Source: Acetobacter sp. UBA5411
GTDB taxonomy: Bacteria > Pseudomonadota > Alphaproteobacteria > Acetobacterales > Acetobacteraceae
Direction: 5' to 3'
Assembly: GCF_002409645.1 (NCBI RefSeq)
Contig: NZ_DHNR01000037.1
Span: forward strand, 14,886-45,323
Length of the DNA stretch: 30,438 bases
Shown: positions 1-9,213 of the stretch, piece by piece
Position numbering within the stretch: the first letter of the stretch is position 1
Layout of the letters: each line of letters opens with the position of its first letter
Translations under genes and position numbers: made by a program
The notes under the pieces: model-generated
Told to the model about the DNA's origin: nothing
Database searches by the model: none
Seen by the model: the letters and a program-made list of their open reading frames with translations, nothing else

Positions 1-630
1 ATCCCCTATGTGGCGCGCATCCCGGTACGCGAGGGGCTGACGCTGCACGCCACGGACAACCGCGTGGAACTGGAACGGGCCACCCACGCGCTTGAACTGG
101 CGGCGGCCGGGCGCAGGGTCGTTGTCGTCTCATCCGGTGATCCCGGCGTGTTCGCCATGGCTTCGGCGGTGTTCGAAGCGGTCGAACAGTCCCCTCGCTT
201 TGCCCATGTCGATATCCGGGTGCTGCCCGGCATCACCGCCATGCTGGCCGCCGCCGCTCGCGTCGGCGCGCCACTGGGCCATGATTTCTGCACGATCAAC
301 CTGTCGGACAATCTCAAGCCGTGGGAACTCGTCGAGCGGCGGCTGCGGCTTGCGGCGCAGGCGGGTTTCGCCATGGCCTTCTACAATCCACGCTCGGCCA
401 GCCGCCCGCATCAACTGGTTCGTGCGCTGGAGATACTGCGTGAGGAATGTGAACCTGACCGGCTGATCATCTTCGCCCGTGCTGTCACGACACCCGAGGA
501 ACAGATCAGCGTGGTGACACTGGGCGAAGCGCGTGCCGAGATGGCCGATATGCGGACGGTGGTGCTGGTCGGAAATGAAGCAACGCGACGGGTCGGCCGA
601 TATGTCTACACGCCAAGGCGCGCGGGATGA
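1..630 (+). CDS. cobJ: Precorrin-3B C17-methyltransferase (CobJ), 5' truncated by window edge
   Basis: SAM-dependent enzyme that methylates C17 of precorrin-3B and contracts the ring to precorrin-4 in the aerobic cobalamin pathway; cytoplasmic. The frame is open from base 1 (Ile-Pro-Tyr-Val-Ala-Arg-Ile), so the GTG at 10 is internal and the true start lies upstream. About 209 residues are visible against roughly 245-255 for the family, so only the N-terminal SAM-entry segment is missing. Tetrapyrrole-methylase marks are present: the SSGDPGVFAMA motif, LPGITAMLAAAARVGAPLGHDF, and FYNPRSASRP, which is characteristic of CobJ/CbiH. The stop at 628-630 lies 25 bp inside the tail of cobK on the other strand, so the two genes overlap convergently. 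Together with cobL, cobM and cobF it marks the oxygen-dependent route. Confidence 0.95.
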   Translation: MPYVARIPVREGLTLHATDNRVELERATHALELAAAGRRVVVVSSGDPGVFAMASAVFEAVEQSPRFAHVDIRVLPGITAMLAAAARVGAPLGHDFCTINLSDNLKPWELVERRLRLAAQAGFAMAFYNPRSASRPHQLVRALEILREECEPDRLIIFARAVTTPEEQISVVTLGEARAEMADMRTVVLVGNEATRRVGRYVYTPRRAG

Positions 631-1355
631 CCAAGCCACGTCATCACCTCATTGACAGTACGTGCGACAGGGCGCGGCGGCACGGCAGGTCGATCGATCA
701 GGATTACCGGCACACCCAGCGCCCGCGCGGCATCCAGCTTCGCACGCGCGCCCAAGCCACCGGCGTTCTTCGCCACGACATGGGTGATGCCGTGCGCCTG
801 CATCAGGGCGAGATCGCCCTCAAGGGTAAACGGTCCCTTTGCGATGACTACTGTCGCCTTGGGCAAGGGCAGGACGACGTCGGGCGGATCGACCAGACGC
901 AACAGGTAGTCATGCTGTGGGCGCACCGCGAAGGCGTCGATCGACTGTCGACCGATGGCCAGAAAGATCTTTGCTGGCTCATCGGGCAGCGCAGCGACCG
1001 CGCCCGTGATGTCGGCAACTGCACGCCAGTCGTCGCCTTGCGCCGCCGTCCAGGGCGCACGTTCGAACGCCAGCAGCGGAATGCCGAGAGCCGCACAGGC
1101 CTCTACCGCATTCCGGCTCATCCGGGCGGCAAAAGGATGGGTGGCATCAATGACATGAGTGATTGCCGCCTCGCGAAGATAGGCGATCAGCCCCTCCACT
1201 CCGCCGAACCCACCGACCCGGACCAACAGGGGCTGGCTGGCGGGCGATGCGGTGCGTCCGGCATAGGAAAAGATGGCGTCGACGCCTGTTTCGGCCAATG
1301 TGCGCGCCATCTGGCTGGCTTCGGTGGTGCCGCCCAGCAGAAGGACACGCGTCAT
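606..1355 (-). CDS. cobK: Precorrin-6A reductase (CobK)
   Basis: NADPH-dependent reductase converting precorrin-6A to precorrin-6B (dihydroprecorrin-6). The 249-residue product begins MTRVLLLGGTTEAS, a typical CobK nucleotide-binding start, followed by DATHPFAARMSRNA (about 93-106) and FLAIGRQSIDAF; VAKNAGGLGARAKLDAA near the C-terminus is also family-typical. The open frame runs much further upstream, but the homology start and an AGGG Shine-Dalgarno 7 nt before the ATG fix the start at 1355. It is the only cob gene of this block on the minus strand: its tail overlaps cobJ by 25 bp and its start codon overlaps the cobL start codon. It therefore needs a promoter lying inside cobL coding sequence. 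Confidence 0.94.
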   Translation of the reverse strand: MTRVLLLGGTTEASQMARTLAETGVDAIFSYAGRTASPASQPLLVRVGGFGGVEGLIAYLREAAITHVIDATHPFAARMSRNAVEACAALGIPLLAFERAPWTAAQGDDWRAVADITGAVAALPDEPAKIFLAIGRQSIDAFAVRPQHDYLLRLVDPPDVVLPLPKATVVIAKGPFTLEGDLALMQAHGITHVVAKNAGGLGARAKLDAARALGVPVILIDRPAVPPRPVARTVNEVMTWLGHPARLGV

Positions 1356-1356
1356 G
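1353..1356. other. CATG: overlapping divergent start codons of cobK and cobL
   Basis: The tetranucleotide CATG contains ATG on both strands. The minus-strand ATG (1355-1353) starts cobK and the plus-strand ATG (1354-1356) starts cobL. Both are supported by family N-termini and by Shine-Dalgarno sequences located inside the opposite gene: AAGGA at 1341-1345 for cobL, 8 nt spacing, and AGGG 7 nt upstream of the cobK ATG. There is no intergenic space at all, so neither gene has a private upstream region here. Confidence 0.85.
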
Positions 1357-2535
1357 GTTGAACCCTGGCTTGTGATCATCGGCATCGGTGAAGACAGCAT
1401 GGCAGGTTTGTCGGCGTCATGCCAAGTCGAGCTGGCCCGTGCCGAGGTGATTTTCGGCGGGCCGCGCCATCTTGCGCTGGTGGAAGCGGACGACCGGGGC
1501 CGCGCATGGCCGGTGCCCTTCTCGGTCGATCCAGTATTGGCCGAGCGTGGGCGCAAAGTGGTAGTGCTGGCATCAGGCGATCCATTCTGGTTCGGCGCAG
1601 GCTCCTGCCTTGCCGACCGCCTCGATCCCGGCGAGTGGATTTCCCACCCCGCGCCATCGACCTTTTCTCTGGCGGCAAACCGGCTGGGCTGGCGGCTTGA
1701 ACAGGTCGCCTGTCTGGGGCTGCATGCAGCGCCGTTCGAGCGGCTGAGCCCTGTGTTGCAGGCCAACGGGCGGGCGATCTGTCTGCTGCGCGATGGGCCC
1801 ACTGCCGGAGATCTGGCTCAGTGGTTGATCGGCCGGGGATACGGAACTTCCACGCTCCATGTCATGGAGGCTCTGGGGGGACCACGTGAACGCATCCGCA
1901 CTGTCCTTGCGGAAGATTTCGCGCTTACGGACGTCGCGGCACCGGTAGCCGTCGCCATCGCCATGTCGGGTCCGCCCGGGCTGAACCGGGCGTCGGGTCT
2001 GCCGGACAGCACCTTCCTACATGACGGGCAGATCACCAAGCGCCAGATCCGGGCCATCACGCTCTCGACCCTCGCGCCCCGCCCCCGTGAAATCCTGTGG
2101 GATATCGGGGCCGGATCGGGATCGATTTCGGTAGAATGGTGTCTGGCGGGTGGACAGGCGATCGCGATCGAACGCCGCGCCGACCGCGCCGGGAATATCC
2201 GTGCCAATGCAAAAGCTCTGGGCGTGGACCATCTTCTGCGTGTTGTGGACGGTGCAGCCCCGGACGCACTGGAAGGCCTGCCCGACCCGGATGCCGTTTT
2301 CATCGGTGGTGGTGGCAATGCGGCCCTGCTGGATCATTTATGGACCGTGCTGCCAACCGGAACGCGGATCGTCGCAAACGGCGTCACGCTGGAAACCGAA
2401 GCCCTGCTGGCCCTGTGGCATGGTCAAAAGGGCGGCGAATTGCTGCGTATCGAACTGGCGACAGCCGCCCCGCTGGGGTCAATGCGCGGATGGAGCCCGG
2501 CACGCCCCGTCGTTCAGTGGAGCGTGACACGATGA
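1354..2535 (+). CDS. cobL: Precorrin-6B C5,15-methyltransferase, decarboxylating (CobL; CbiE-CbiT fusion)
   Basis: Bifunctional enzyme that methylates C5 and C15 of precorrin-6B and decarboxylates the C12 acetate to give precorrin-8. The product has 393 residues, near the usual 390-415. Domain 1 (about 1-205, CbiE type) has VIIGIGEDSMAG at the N-terminus and LASGDPFWFGAG around 73-83. Domain 2 (about 222-393, CbiT type) has DGQITKRQIRAI and the Rossmann SAM site DIGAGSGSISVEW (250-262), then IGGGGN. The ATG at 1354 is chosen because MVEPWLVIIGIGED matches the family start and has AAGGA 8 nt upstream. The 3' end overlaps cobE by an ATGA quartet, implying translational coupling. Confidence 0.95.
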   Translation: MVEPWLVIIGIGEDSMAGLSASCQVELARAEVIFGGPRHLALVEADDRGRAWPVPFSVDPVLAERGRKVVVLASGDPFWFGAGSCLADRLDPGEWISHPAPSTFSLAANRLGWRLEQVACLGLHAAPFERLSPVLQANGRAICLLRDGPTAGDLAQWLIGRGYGTSTLHVMEALGGPRERIRTVLAEDFALTDVAAPVAVAIAMSGPPGLNRASGLPDSTFLHDGQITKRQIRAITLSTLAPRPREILWDIGAGSGSISVEWCLAGGQAIAIERRADRAGNIRANAKALGVDHLLRVVDGAAPDALEGLPDPDAVFIGGGGNAALLDHLWTVLPTGTRIVANGVTLETEALLALWHGQKGGELLRIELATAAPLGSMRGWSPARPVVQWSVTR

Positions 2536-2900
2536 GGGTCGCAGGCTTCGGCTTCCGGCAGACCGCCAGCCTCGCATCGCTGCGTGATGCTCTGGCAGCG
2601 GCGGGTGGCGCCAAAGATATCGACGCTCTGGCCACGGTCGCGCAGAAGGCCGCATCACCCGCGCTGTTGGCGCTGGCGGAGGAAATGAGGCTACCCATCC
2701 ACGCGCTGGACGCCGAAACGCTGGCGCATATCAGCACACCCACCCATTCCCATCGTGCCATGGCGCGCTACGGCACCGGCAGTGTCGCCGAAGCGTCCGC
2801 ATTGGCCGCTGCCGGAACGGGCGCTTACCTGCTCACTCCTCGCGCGACTTCTGCCGACGGGATGGCCATGGCCGCGATCGCAGAAAGGAACACTCCATGA
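2532..2900 (+). CDS. cobE: CobE-like cobalamin biosynthesis protein (CbiG C-terminal domain family)
   Basis: Small 122-residue protein of the CobE / CbiG C-terminal family, an accessory of aerobic corrin synthesis whose biochemical role is not settled. Visible marks are a short beta strand start MRVAGFGFR, a helix of the SLASLRDAL type, PALLALAEEMRLPIHALD in the middle, and the conserved GTGSVAEASALAAAG loop (about residues 81-95). Its start overlaps the cobL stop in ATGA, and its own stop overlaps the cobM start in ATGA, so the three genes are likely read as one coupled unit. The assignment rests on motif pattern plus position between cobL and cobM, a common neighbourhood for cobE. Confidence 0.85.
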   Translation: MRVAGFGFRQTASLASLRDALAAAGGAKDIDALATVAQKAASPALLALAEEMRLPIHALDAETLAHISTPTHSHRAMARYGTGSVAEASALAAAGTGAYLLTPRATSADGMAMAAIAERNTP

Positions 2901-3685
2901 CGGTTCATTTCATTGGAGCCGGACCCGGCGCGCCGGATCTCATTACCATGCGCGGGCGAGACCTGATCGCCTCCAGCCCTGTCTGCCTTTATGCTGGATC
3001 GCTGGTTCCTGCGGCGCTGCTCAACCACTGTCCGCCCGGCGTGCGCATCGTGAATACTGCGCCACTGTCGCTGGATGCGATCATCGCCGAAATCATAGCG
3101 GCGCACGAAGCCGGCCATGACGTCGCCCGGCTACATTCCGGCGATCTGTCGGTATGGTCCGCCATGGGGGAGCAACTGCGCCGCCTGCGCGAACTGGGCA
3201 TTCCTTATGACGTCACGCCCGGCGTGCCGTCCTTCGCCGCCGCTGCCGCCGCCTTGGGTACGGAGCTTACCCTGCCGGGCATTGCCCAGTCGGTCGTTCT
3301 GACACGCACCTCCGGCCGGGCCACCGCCATGCCGCCGGGCGAGAATCTTGCCGCCTTCGCTGCCACAGGCGCGACGCTGGCGATCCATCTGTCCATTCAT
3401 GTGCTGGGCCGCGTCCTAACCGACCTCATTCCGCATTATGGTGCCGATTGCCCTGTCGCCATCGTGTGGCGCGCAAGCTGGCCCGATCAGCGCATCGTCC
3501 GGGCCACGCTGGCGACGCTGGAGTCCGCACTGGCCAGCGAGATGGAACGCACGGCGCTGATCCTTGTCGGTCCTGCGATCGGAGCGGCGGAGTTCGGCGA
3601 AAGTCGGCTCTATGCCGGTGATTATGACCGTCGTTTCCGTCCTGTCGGCACCGCGCCCCGTTTCCCGGAACCCGAGGCTGAATGA
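2897..3685 (+). CDS. cobM: Precorrin-4 C11-methyltransferase (CobM)
   Basis: SAM-dependent methylase acting on C11 of precorrin-4 to give precorrin-5. The 262-residue product opens with VHFIGAGPGAPDLITMRG, has LHSGDLSVWSAMGEQ (about 79-93), TPGVPSFAAAAAALGTELT and VVLTRTSGRATAMP, all typical of CobM/CbiF. A Shine-Dalgarno AAAGGAA lies shortly before the ATG, which overlaps the cobE stop (ATGA). The C-terminal tail (GTAPRFPEPEAE) is short and polar, as in relatives. It is followed by a 70-bp gap before cobF that contains the small inverted repeat ATTGG-CAA-CCAAT at 3726-3738. Confidence 0.95.
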   Translation: MTVHFIGAGPGAPDLITMRGRDLIASSPVCLYAGSLVPAALLNHCPPGVRIVNTAPLSLDAIIAEIIAAHEAGHDVARLHSGDLSVWSAMGEQLRRLRELGIPYDVTPGVPSFAAAAAALGTELTLPGIAQSVVLTRTSGRATAMPPGENLAAFAATGATLAIHLSIHVLGRVLTDLIPHYGADCPVAIVWRASWPDQRIVRATLATLESALASEMERTALILVGPAIGAAEFGESRLYAGDYDRRFRPVGTAPRFPEPEAE

Positions 3686-3755
3686 CCTACCTCGGGTGTT
3701 GGCAGGACCATGTCACATCAGGCGCATTGGCAACCAATCTGTGGGAGAGCGTTTC

Positions 3756-4514
3756 ATGATCGATCTGGTCCTCGTCGGTATCGGCACGGGAAATCCCGAA
3801 CACCTGACCCTTCAGGCCGTGCGCGAACTCAATGCTGCCGACCTGATCCTCATACCGCGCAAGGGTGAAGACAAGTCCGATCTTGCCGAACTGCGTCGGA
3901 CCATCTGCGCGCAGGTGCTGACCAACCCTGCTGTTCGTATCATCGAATTTGACATGCCCCGTCGCGACGTCGCTGACCCCGACTACCGCAGAGGCGTCGC
4001 GCACTGGCACCAGGCAATCGCCCATGCGTGGAACGAAGCAATCCATGCCAACCTGCCCCAAGGCGGCACGGTCGCGCTCCTCGTCTGGGGCGACCCTGCC
4101 CTGTATGACAGCACCCTGCGGATTGCCGCTCAGCTAAGTCCGGCTCCCATGACGATCCGCAGCATTCCCGGCATTATGTCGCTGAACATGCTGGCGGCCG
4201 CCTACGCCATCCCGCTCAACGACATCGGCGCTCCATTTCTGGTCACCACCGGACGCCAGTTGCGCGACCATGGCTGGCCGCCGGGCACGGATACCGTCGT
4301 GGTCATGCTCGATGGTGACTGCTCATTCCAGCATATCCCCGCCGATGACATCAGCATCTACTGGGGCGCCTATGTCGGTATGGCAGAGCAGATTCTGCTG
4401 TCCGGCCCGCTCGCCCAAATCGGGCCGCGCATTATCGCCGTCCGAGCCGAAGCCCGTGCCCGCCACGGCTGGATCATGGACATCTATTTACTGCGACGGC
4501 ACGTGGCCCGTTAG
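3756..4514 (+). CDS. cobF: Precorrin-6A synthase, deacetylating (CobF)
   Basis: Methylates C1 of precorrin-5 with loss of the acetyl group, giving precorrin-6A; CobF is specific to the aerobic pathway, so its presence fixes the route used. The 252-residue product begins MIDLVLVGIGTGNPEHLTLQ and shows LIPRKGEDKSDLAELRR, ALLVWGDPALYDSTLRIA and SIPGIMSLNMLAAAYAIPLN. The open frame extends upstream into cobM, but the ATG at 3756 has GGGAGAG 6 nt before it and matches the family start. It is the last cob gene of the run; base composition drops sharply just after its stop. Confidence 0.94.
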   Translation: MIDLVLVGIGTGNPEHLTLQAVRELNAADLILIPRKGEDKSDLAELRRTICAQVLTNPAVRIIEFDMPRRDVADPDYRRGVAHWHQAIAHAWNEAIHANLPQGGTVALLVWGDPALYDSTLRIAAQLSPAPMTIRSIPGIMSLNMLAAAYAIPLNDIGAPFLVTTGRQLRDHGWPPGTDTVVVMLDGDCSFQHIPADDISIYWGAYVGMAEQILLSGPLAQIGPRIIAVRAEARARHGWIMDIYLLRRHVAR

Positions 4515-4726
4515 TGGTCGCTGTGTGGGGGAAGCGGAAGGTCTGCCCTGTAAAGCTTGACCCTCGAAAGCGAATATCGTAGCCTTTTTCAGCTAATAAC
4601 TTATCGTAAATGACAGGCAACCATATAAATCAAGACTATCTGGCTCAATAGAAATATTTATTTTGAAGGTTTTTAATTGGCGAAGATGGTCTTTTTATAA
4701 ATTTTTCAAAAACAGATGATCATTAA

Positions 4727-5113
4727 GTGATTAATGCCTTTTTACATCGTGTATATTTGTCTCTAGGGGCAAGGACTGCCGTACCGTTATTACTCTCTCT
4801 TGGAGTGGGTATTTTTTCAAATTTTCTAGTAACAGAAATGACTGTCAACAATAAAATAAGCTGGACATCTTTTTATGTTACCAAGTCTTTTTACCTATTA
4901 TTATTTTTTTTAGTTCTAACATACTTCTTCAATAGATATCTTTTTCTGTATGAAAAAGATGTTTTGCAGTTTAAGGAAGCAGATTATTGTGTAGCTTATG
5001 CCAGAAGTCAGCTTATACCAGCGCATATTGAAGCTGCTAGATCAAAAATCGCACAAGGTGATACACAATCTTTCGAAGATGCTATGGCGCAAGTGAAAAA
5101 GATATTGAAATGA
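4727..5113 (+). CDS. Small two-helix membrane protein of unknown function
   Basis: Not recognised. A 128-residue product from a GTG start at 4727; no in-frame ATG gives a better start and no strong Shine-Dalgarno is visible, so the start is uncertain. Two hydrophobic segments are clear: about 17-36 (AVPLLLSLGVGIFSNFLVTE) and about 53-73 (FYLLLFFLVLTYFFNRYLFL). They are followed by a charged, probably helical cytoplasmic tail (about 75-128). Codon use is strongly AT-biased, unlike the flanking cob genes. Its stop overlaps the next gene's start in ATGA, so the two are probably co-translated and may act together. The preceding 212 bp (4515-4726) are AT-rich; I see no gene or convincing promoter there. 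Confidence 0.65.
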   Translation: MINAFLHRVYLSLGARTAVPLLLSLGVGIFSNFLVTEMTVNNKISWTSFYVTKSFYLLLFFLVLTYFFNRYLFLYEKDVLQFKEADYCVAYARSQLIPAHIEAARSKIAQGDTQSFEDAMAQVKKILK

Positions 5114-5814
5114 AGATTCTTGTTTCCCCTCAATTCAGTGAAAAATTAAATCTTCTCTCGGCGGATGCGTTGTCGCAAGTAAAAATTGCATTTTCACAAA
5201 TTGAAAACTCAACAAAAGAGCAAATAATCAATAATCCATCCGTAATGGCCATCCCCACAAAACCGATAATATTTGTTTATAATTCAAATAATGTACAAGT
5301 TTTTATCAATTTTTTTGAAAAAGATGGGGAAGATTTCGCGCTTCTGGCAGATATAGCCATCCTGGATAGCTATGAAAGCATTAATAATCTCAACAATAGG
5401 AATAATTCCTCGTGGCAAAAGGATCCAAAGCTTAACAGTAAGATCAATCCGAAATTCAACAGCAAGATTAATCCGAAATTCAACAGTAAGATTAATCCGA
5501 AATTTAATTCAAGTATAAACCCTAAGTTTAACTCGAAAATAAATCCGAAATTCAATAACGCACTTGGATTGAAATACTTATATGACACCTCCGCAGATAG
5601 ATATGGTTTTGTCATTTATGCTGATGACAATGTTTCTTTAGTTTTTGATTTTGATTTAAAATGGTCAAAATTTTCTGTTCAACATCAGGAAAACGGGTTT
5701 GTTGTTTTTTCTATAGAAGGTCAGTTTTTAGAGCATTGGGAATCTAATGGTCAGGGAGGATGGAATATATTCACCATCGAAAACAATTGGATTGGATTTG
5801 TGATTCAAAACTAA
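5110..5814 (+). CDS. RelE/ParE-like N-terminus, NPKFNSKI octapeptide repeat and beta-flower-like C-terminal domain
   Basis: A 234-residue protein with three parts. Residues 1-90 have a beta-helix-helix-beta-beta layout (KILVSPQFSEKL, then helices, then IIFVYNSNNVQVFINFF) resembling the RelE/ParE toxin fold; this is inferred from pattern only. Residues 105-152 are six octads of type NPKFNSKI, the first (DPKLNSKI) and last (NPKFNNAL) degenerate. Residues 155-234 are about four short aromatic beta repeats (YGFVIYADDN, LVFDFDLKWSKF, FVVFSIEGQFLEHW, WNIFTIENNWIGF), which fits the four-fold beta-flower domain known from bacterial proteins with the same NSxINPxx linker. Function is unknown. The start is the ATG overlapping the upstream membrane-protein stop. 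Very AT-rich for this genome, suggesting transfer. Confidence 0.75.
   Translation: MKILVSPQFSEKLNLLSADALSQVKIAFSQIENSTKEQIINNPSVMAIPTKPIIFVYNSNNVQVFINFFEKDGEDFALLADIAILDSYESINNLNNRNNSSWQKDPKLNSKINPKFNSKINPKFNSKINPKFNSSINPKFNSKINPKFNNALGLKYLYDTSADRYGFVIYADDNVSLVFDFDLKWSKFSVQHQENGFVVFSIEGQFLEHWESNGQGGWNIFTIENNWIGFVIQN
5422..5565 (+). repeat. 24-bp tandem repeat encoding NPKFNSKI octapeptides
   Basis: Six consecutive 24-bp units inside the preceding gene, in frame with it. Inner units read as AAT CCG AAA TTC AAC AGT plus two codons (Lys-Ile), with silent changes such as TTC/TTT and one unit carrying Ser-Ile instead of Lys-Ile. The period is exactly eight codons, so unit gain or loss would not shift the frame. 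Confidence 0.9.
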
Positions 5815-6005
5815 CATATATTGTGGTGGCATGCATTTTCTCTTTCAAAGAAGTGCTTTCCATACCAGTTCAATGGCAATGATTTTGATATGATAACTCT
5901 AATATCACGAAATCGGGTTGGCTTTCGTTACCTTAAGATCATGATTGTATGTCTGAGAAGAGGGCGAAAGCTGCCGTTTATTTCTCCGACAGCAACTCCC
6001 GGATT

Positions 6006-6938
6006 TTACGACTTCTGCGCGGTCGTCAAAGGCACCGGCGCAGTCGGCTTGACCCCGGAATCCACCACCACCAATGCTTCTCCCGCGATCGGCGACGGTG
6101 TCCGGTCTTTCCTCAGAAGCGCCTTGAAGCGATCATCATAACTGGCCGCCTGTTCATACTCGACATCGAGCAGACCGTGACGGTCCATGAACACGTTGAA
6201 GGTCGCGGGAATACGCACACAACCTTCGGACGCTGGATGGCCAAGGCGGCTTTCCAGAAAATCGGGATCGGTGGCGTGCATCTCAAGACGGATATCGCCG
6301 GTTTCCCCGGACGCCAGCCAGCCTTTGACAGCGTTATGCCAACCAAAGTCCCAGACCCGCATTCCTTTTGCGCCGATACCGCGAATACCGTTCTCGTTCT
6401 TCGTGCCTTCTGCCCTGTAGCCCAGACGGTCGGCTGTATTCGGGAAAACACCTGTCGGCGTGATGTAGTAATACTTGCGACCAGTATTGCCGGTCGAAAC
6501 TTTTACGCTCCCCAGAACCTGCCAGTCCGATGTATCGGGGAGCGCCAGAACAAGCGCCAGCTTCTGCACTTTCACATTGCGATCGACGACTACGACCACC
6601 TGCGCCCGCGTAATACGGAAATCCGAACGAGCGATCGTCTCCTGCGCCAGTTTGATCCAGTGCAGTTTCTGGGTCTCGCTCAACGGCAGCAGACCGGGCA
6701 CTTCCTTGTGCAGGGCCACCATCAGTTTTTTCGCTTCAATGCGGGCTTCACTATCATCCAGCGAAGGCAAAGGCGGGATGACAACCGGTGTCGGCACATC
6801 ATTTTCGGGCAGAGGCTCAGGCGGCGCTACAGTGTCCGCCGGAGTGCCGGGAGCAACCGGAGACTGGCAGAGAGCGGGCGAAGAACACGCAACAGAAGTC
6901 ACAAGCGTCAAGGCCAGCGTTGTTCTCCAAACCTTCAT
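6006..6938 (-). CDS. Secreted L,D-transpeptidase (YkuD family)
   Basis: Predicted periplasmic enzyme that makes 3-3 crosslinks in peptidoglycan or attaches envelope proteins to it. The 310-residue product has an N-terminal signal sequence (MKVWRTTLALTLVTSVAC), a Pro-rich linker (about 26-60), a helical region, and a YkuD domain from about 115. The catalytic signature is clear: His221 in EMHATDP, and GHPASEGCVR with Cys240 and Arg242. A longer TTG-initiated frame starts at 6956, but the ATG at 6938 is preferred because GAGGAGAG sits about 8-10 nt before it. A lipobox reading around Cys18 is possible but has Ser at -3, which is atypical. It is GC-rich like the core genome, bordering the AT-rich islet at its 3' side. 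Confidence 0.9.
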   Translation of the reverse strand: MKVWRTTLALTLVTSVACSSPALCQSPVAPGTPADTVAPPEPLPENDVPTPVVIPPLPSLDDSEARIEAKKLMVALHKEVPGLLPLSETQKLHWIKLAQETIARSDFRITRAQVVVVVDRNVKVQKLALVLALPDTSDWQVLGSVKVSTGNTGRKYYYITPTGVFPNTADRLGYRAEGTKNENGIRGIGAKGMRVWDFGWHNAVKGWLASGETGDIRLEMHATDPDFLESRLGHPASEGCVRIPATFNVFMDRHGLLDVEYEQAASYDDRFKALLRKDRTPSPIAGEALVVVDSGVKPTAPVPLTTAQKS

Positions 6939-7250
6939 CCAGCACTCTCTCCTCAATGCCTCCCGTCCGTGATCTCGCGGGACTGCTTATGCGTGTTGTT
7001 TTATCATAGGATGAGCTACATGCTACCGAAAGAAATAACAAACCTCTTTTCGCGCACCGATTGCACTGCCTATCCTTGATAGTCATTCATCATTTGGAAA
7101 AACATGGGGCAATGTAGTGATTTATGTATTTTAATTTTAAGTAAAAATGAAAATGCGCAAAATTTTTACAATATATGCTTTGTTCTTGCATGAATCGGCG
7201 AAGCAGACCGGCCTCGTCGGATACAGCAGTCTGCCACCATGCCCCCCAAC
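6939..7250. other. Gene-free AT-rich spacer upstream of the L,D-transpeptidase
   Basis: No supported gene. On the minus strand a TATGAT hexamer (7008-7003) with a poor -35 match (TTTCGG, 7031-7026, 17-nt spacer) is a possible promoter for the L,D-transpeptidase gene; support is weak. A 60-codon open frame on the plus strand (7147-7329) runs through the lpdA terminator and into lpdA, and is not credible. Confidence 0.4.
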
Positions 7251-7284
7251 AAAAAACGCCGCTGATTTCTCAGCGGCGTTTTTC
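7251..7284. terminator. Rho-independent terminator downstream of lpdA (bidirectional form)
   Basis: Perfect 10-bp stem ACGCCGCTGA (7256-7265) / TCAGCGGCGT (7270-7279) with a TTTC loop. An A run on the left and a T run on the right give a U tail on either strand. It starts about 20 bp beyond the lpdA stop and closes the sucA-sucB-lpdA block. Confidence 0.88.
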
Positions 7285-7303
7285 TTAACCAGCCTTGCGA
7301 CGA

Positions 7304-9043
<1,740 letters not shown>

Positions 9044-9120
9044 TTTATCCCGTCCTGATTGAATGTCGATCGACGCTGATCGTGGCGCACAAAGCCGCTT
9101 CACGTCCATCGTCTGTGTCC

Positions 9121-9138
9121 GCCTCTCCGTTCAGAGGC
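9121..9138. repeat. Inverted repeat in sucB-lpdA spacer
   Basis: GCCTCT-CCGTTC-AGAGGC, a perfect 6-bp stem with a 6-nt loop, 78 bp upstream of the lpdA start on the lpdA strand. It has no T run, so it is more likely an mRNA structure or protein site than a terminator. Confidence 0.5.
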
Positions 9139-9165
9139 ATGAAAGCTTCATCAGACAGCTTCCGG

Positions 9166-9205
9166 AAACAAACAGGCCCTTCCATCACGGGACGGAAGAG
9201 CCTGT
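9166..9205 (-). terminator. Hairpin just after sucB, possible attenuator or terminator
   Basis: A 12-bp stem with one mismatch: GGAAGAGCCTGT (9194-9205) pairs with ACAGGCCCTTCC (9172-9183), with a 10-nt loop. On the minus strand it is followed by TTTGTTT. It begins 9 bp past the sucB stop, so it may reduce readthrough into lpdA and set a lower E3 level, or protect the sucAB message 3' end. Confidence 0.6.
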
Positions 9206-9213
9206 GAAGCGTG

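Noticed and set aside
3686..3755. Possible cobalamin riboswitch before cobF
   Set aside because: The gap is only 70 bp and contains no B12-box-like conserved core; only a 5-bp inverted repeat is seen.
5422..5565. Short direct repeats that could suggest a CRISPR array
   Set aside because: The 24-bp units are contiguous without spacers, stay in frame and encode a regular octapeptide inside an open frame; no cas genes nearby.
5949..7079. Long plus-strand open frame opposite the L,D-transpeptidase
   Set aside because: Antisense shadow: the minus strand has a signal peptide, the YkuD catalytic motif and a good ribosome site; the plus frame has none and an odd composition.
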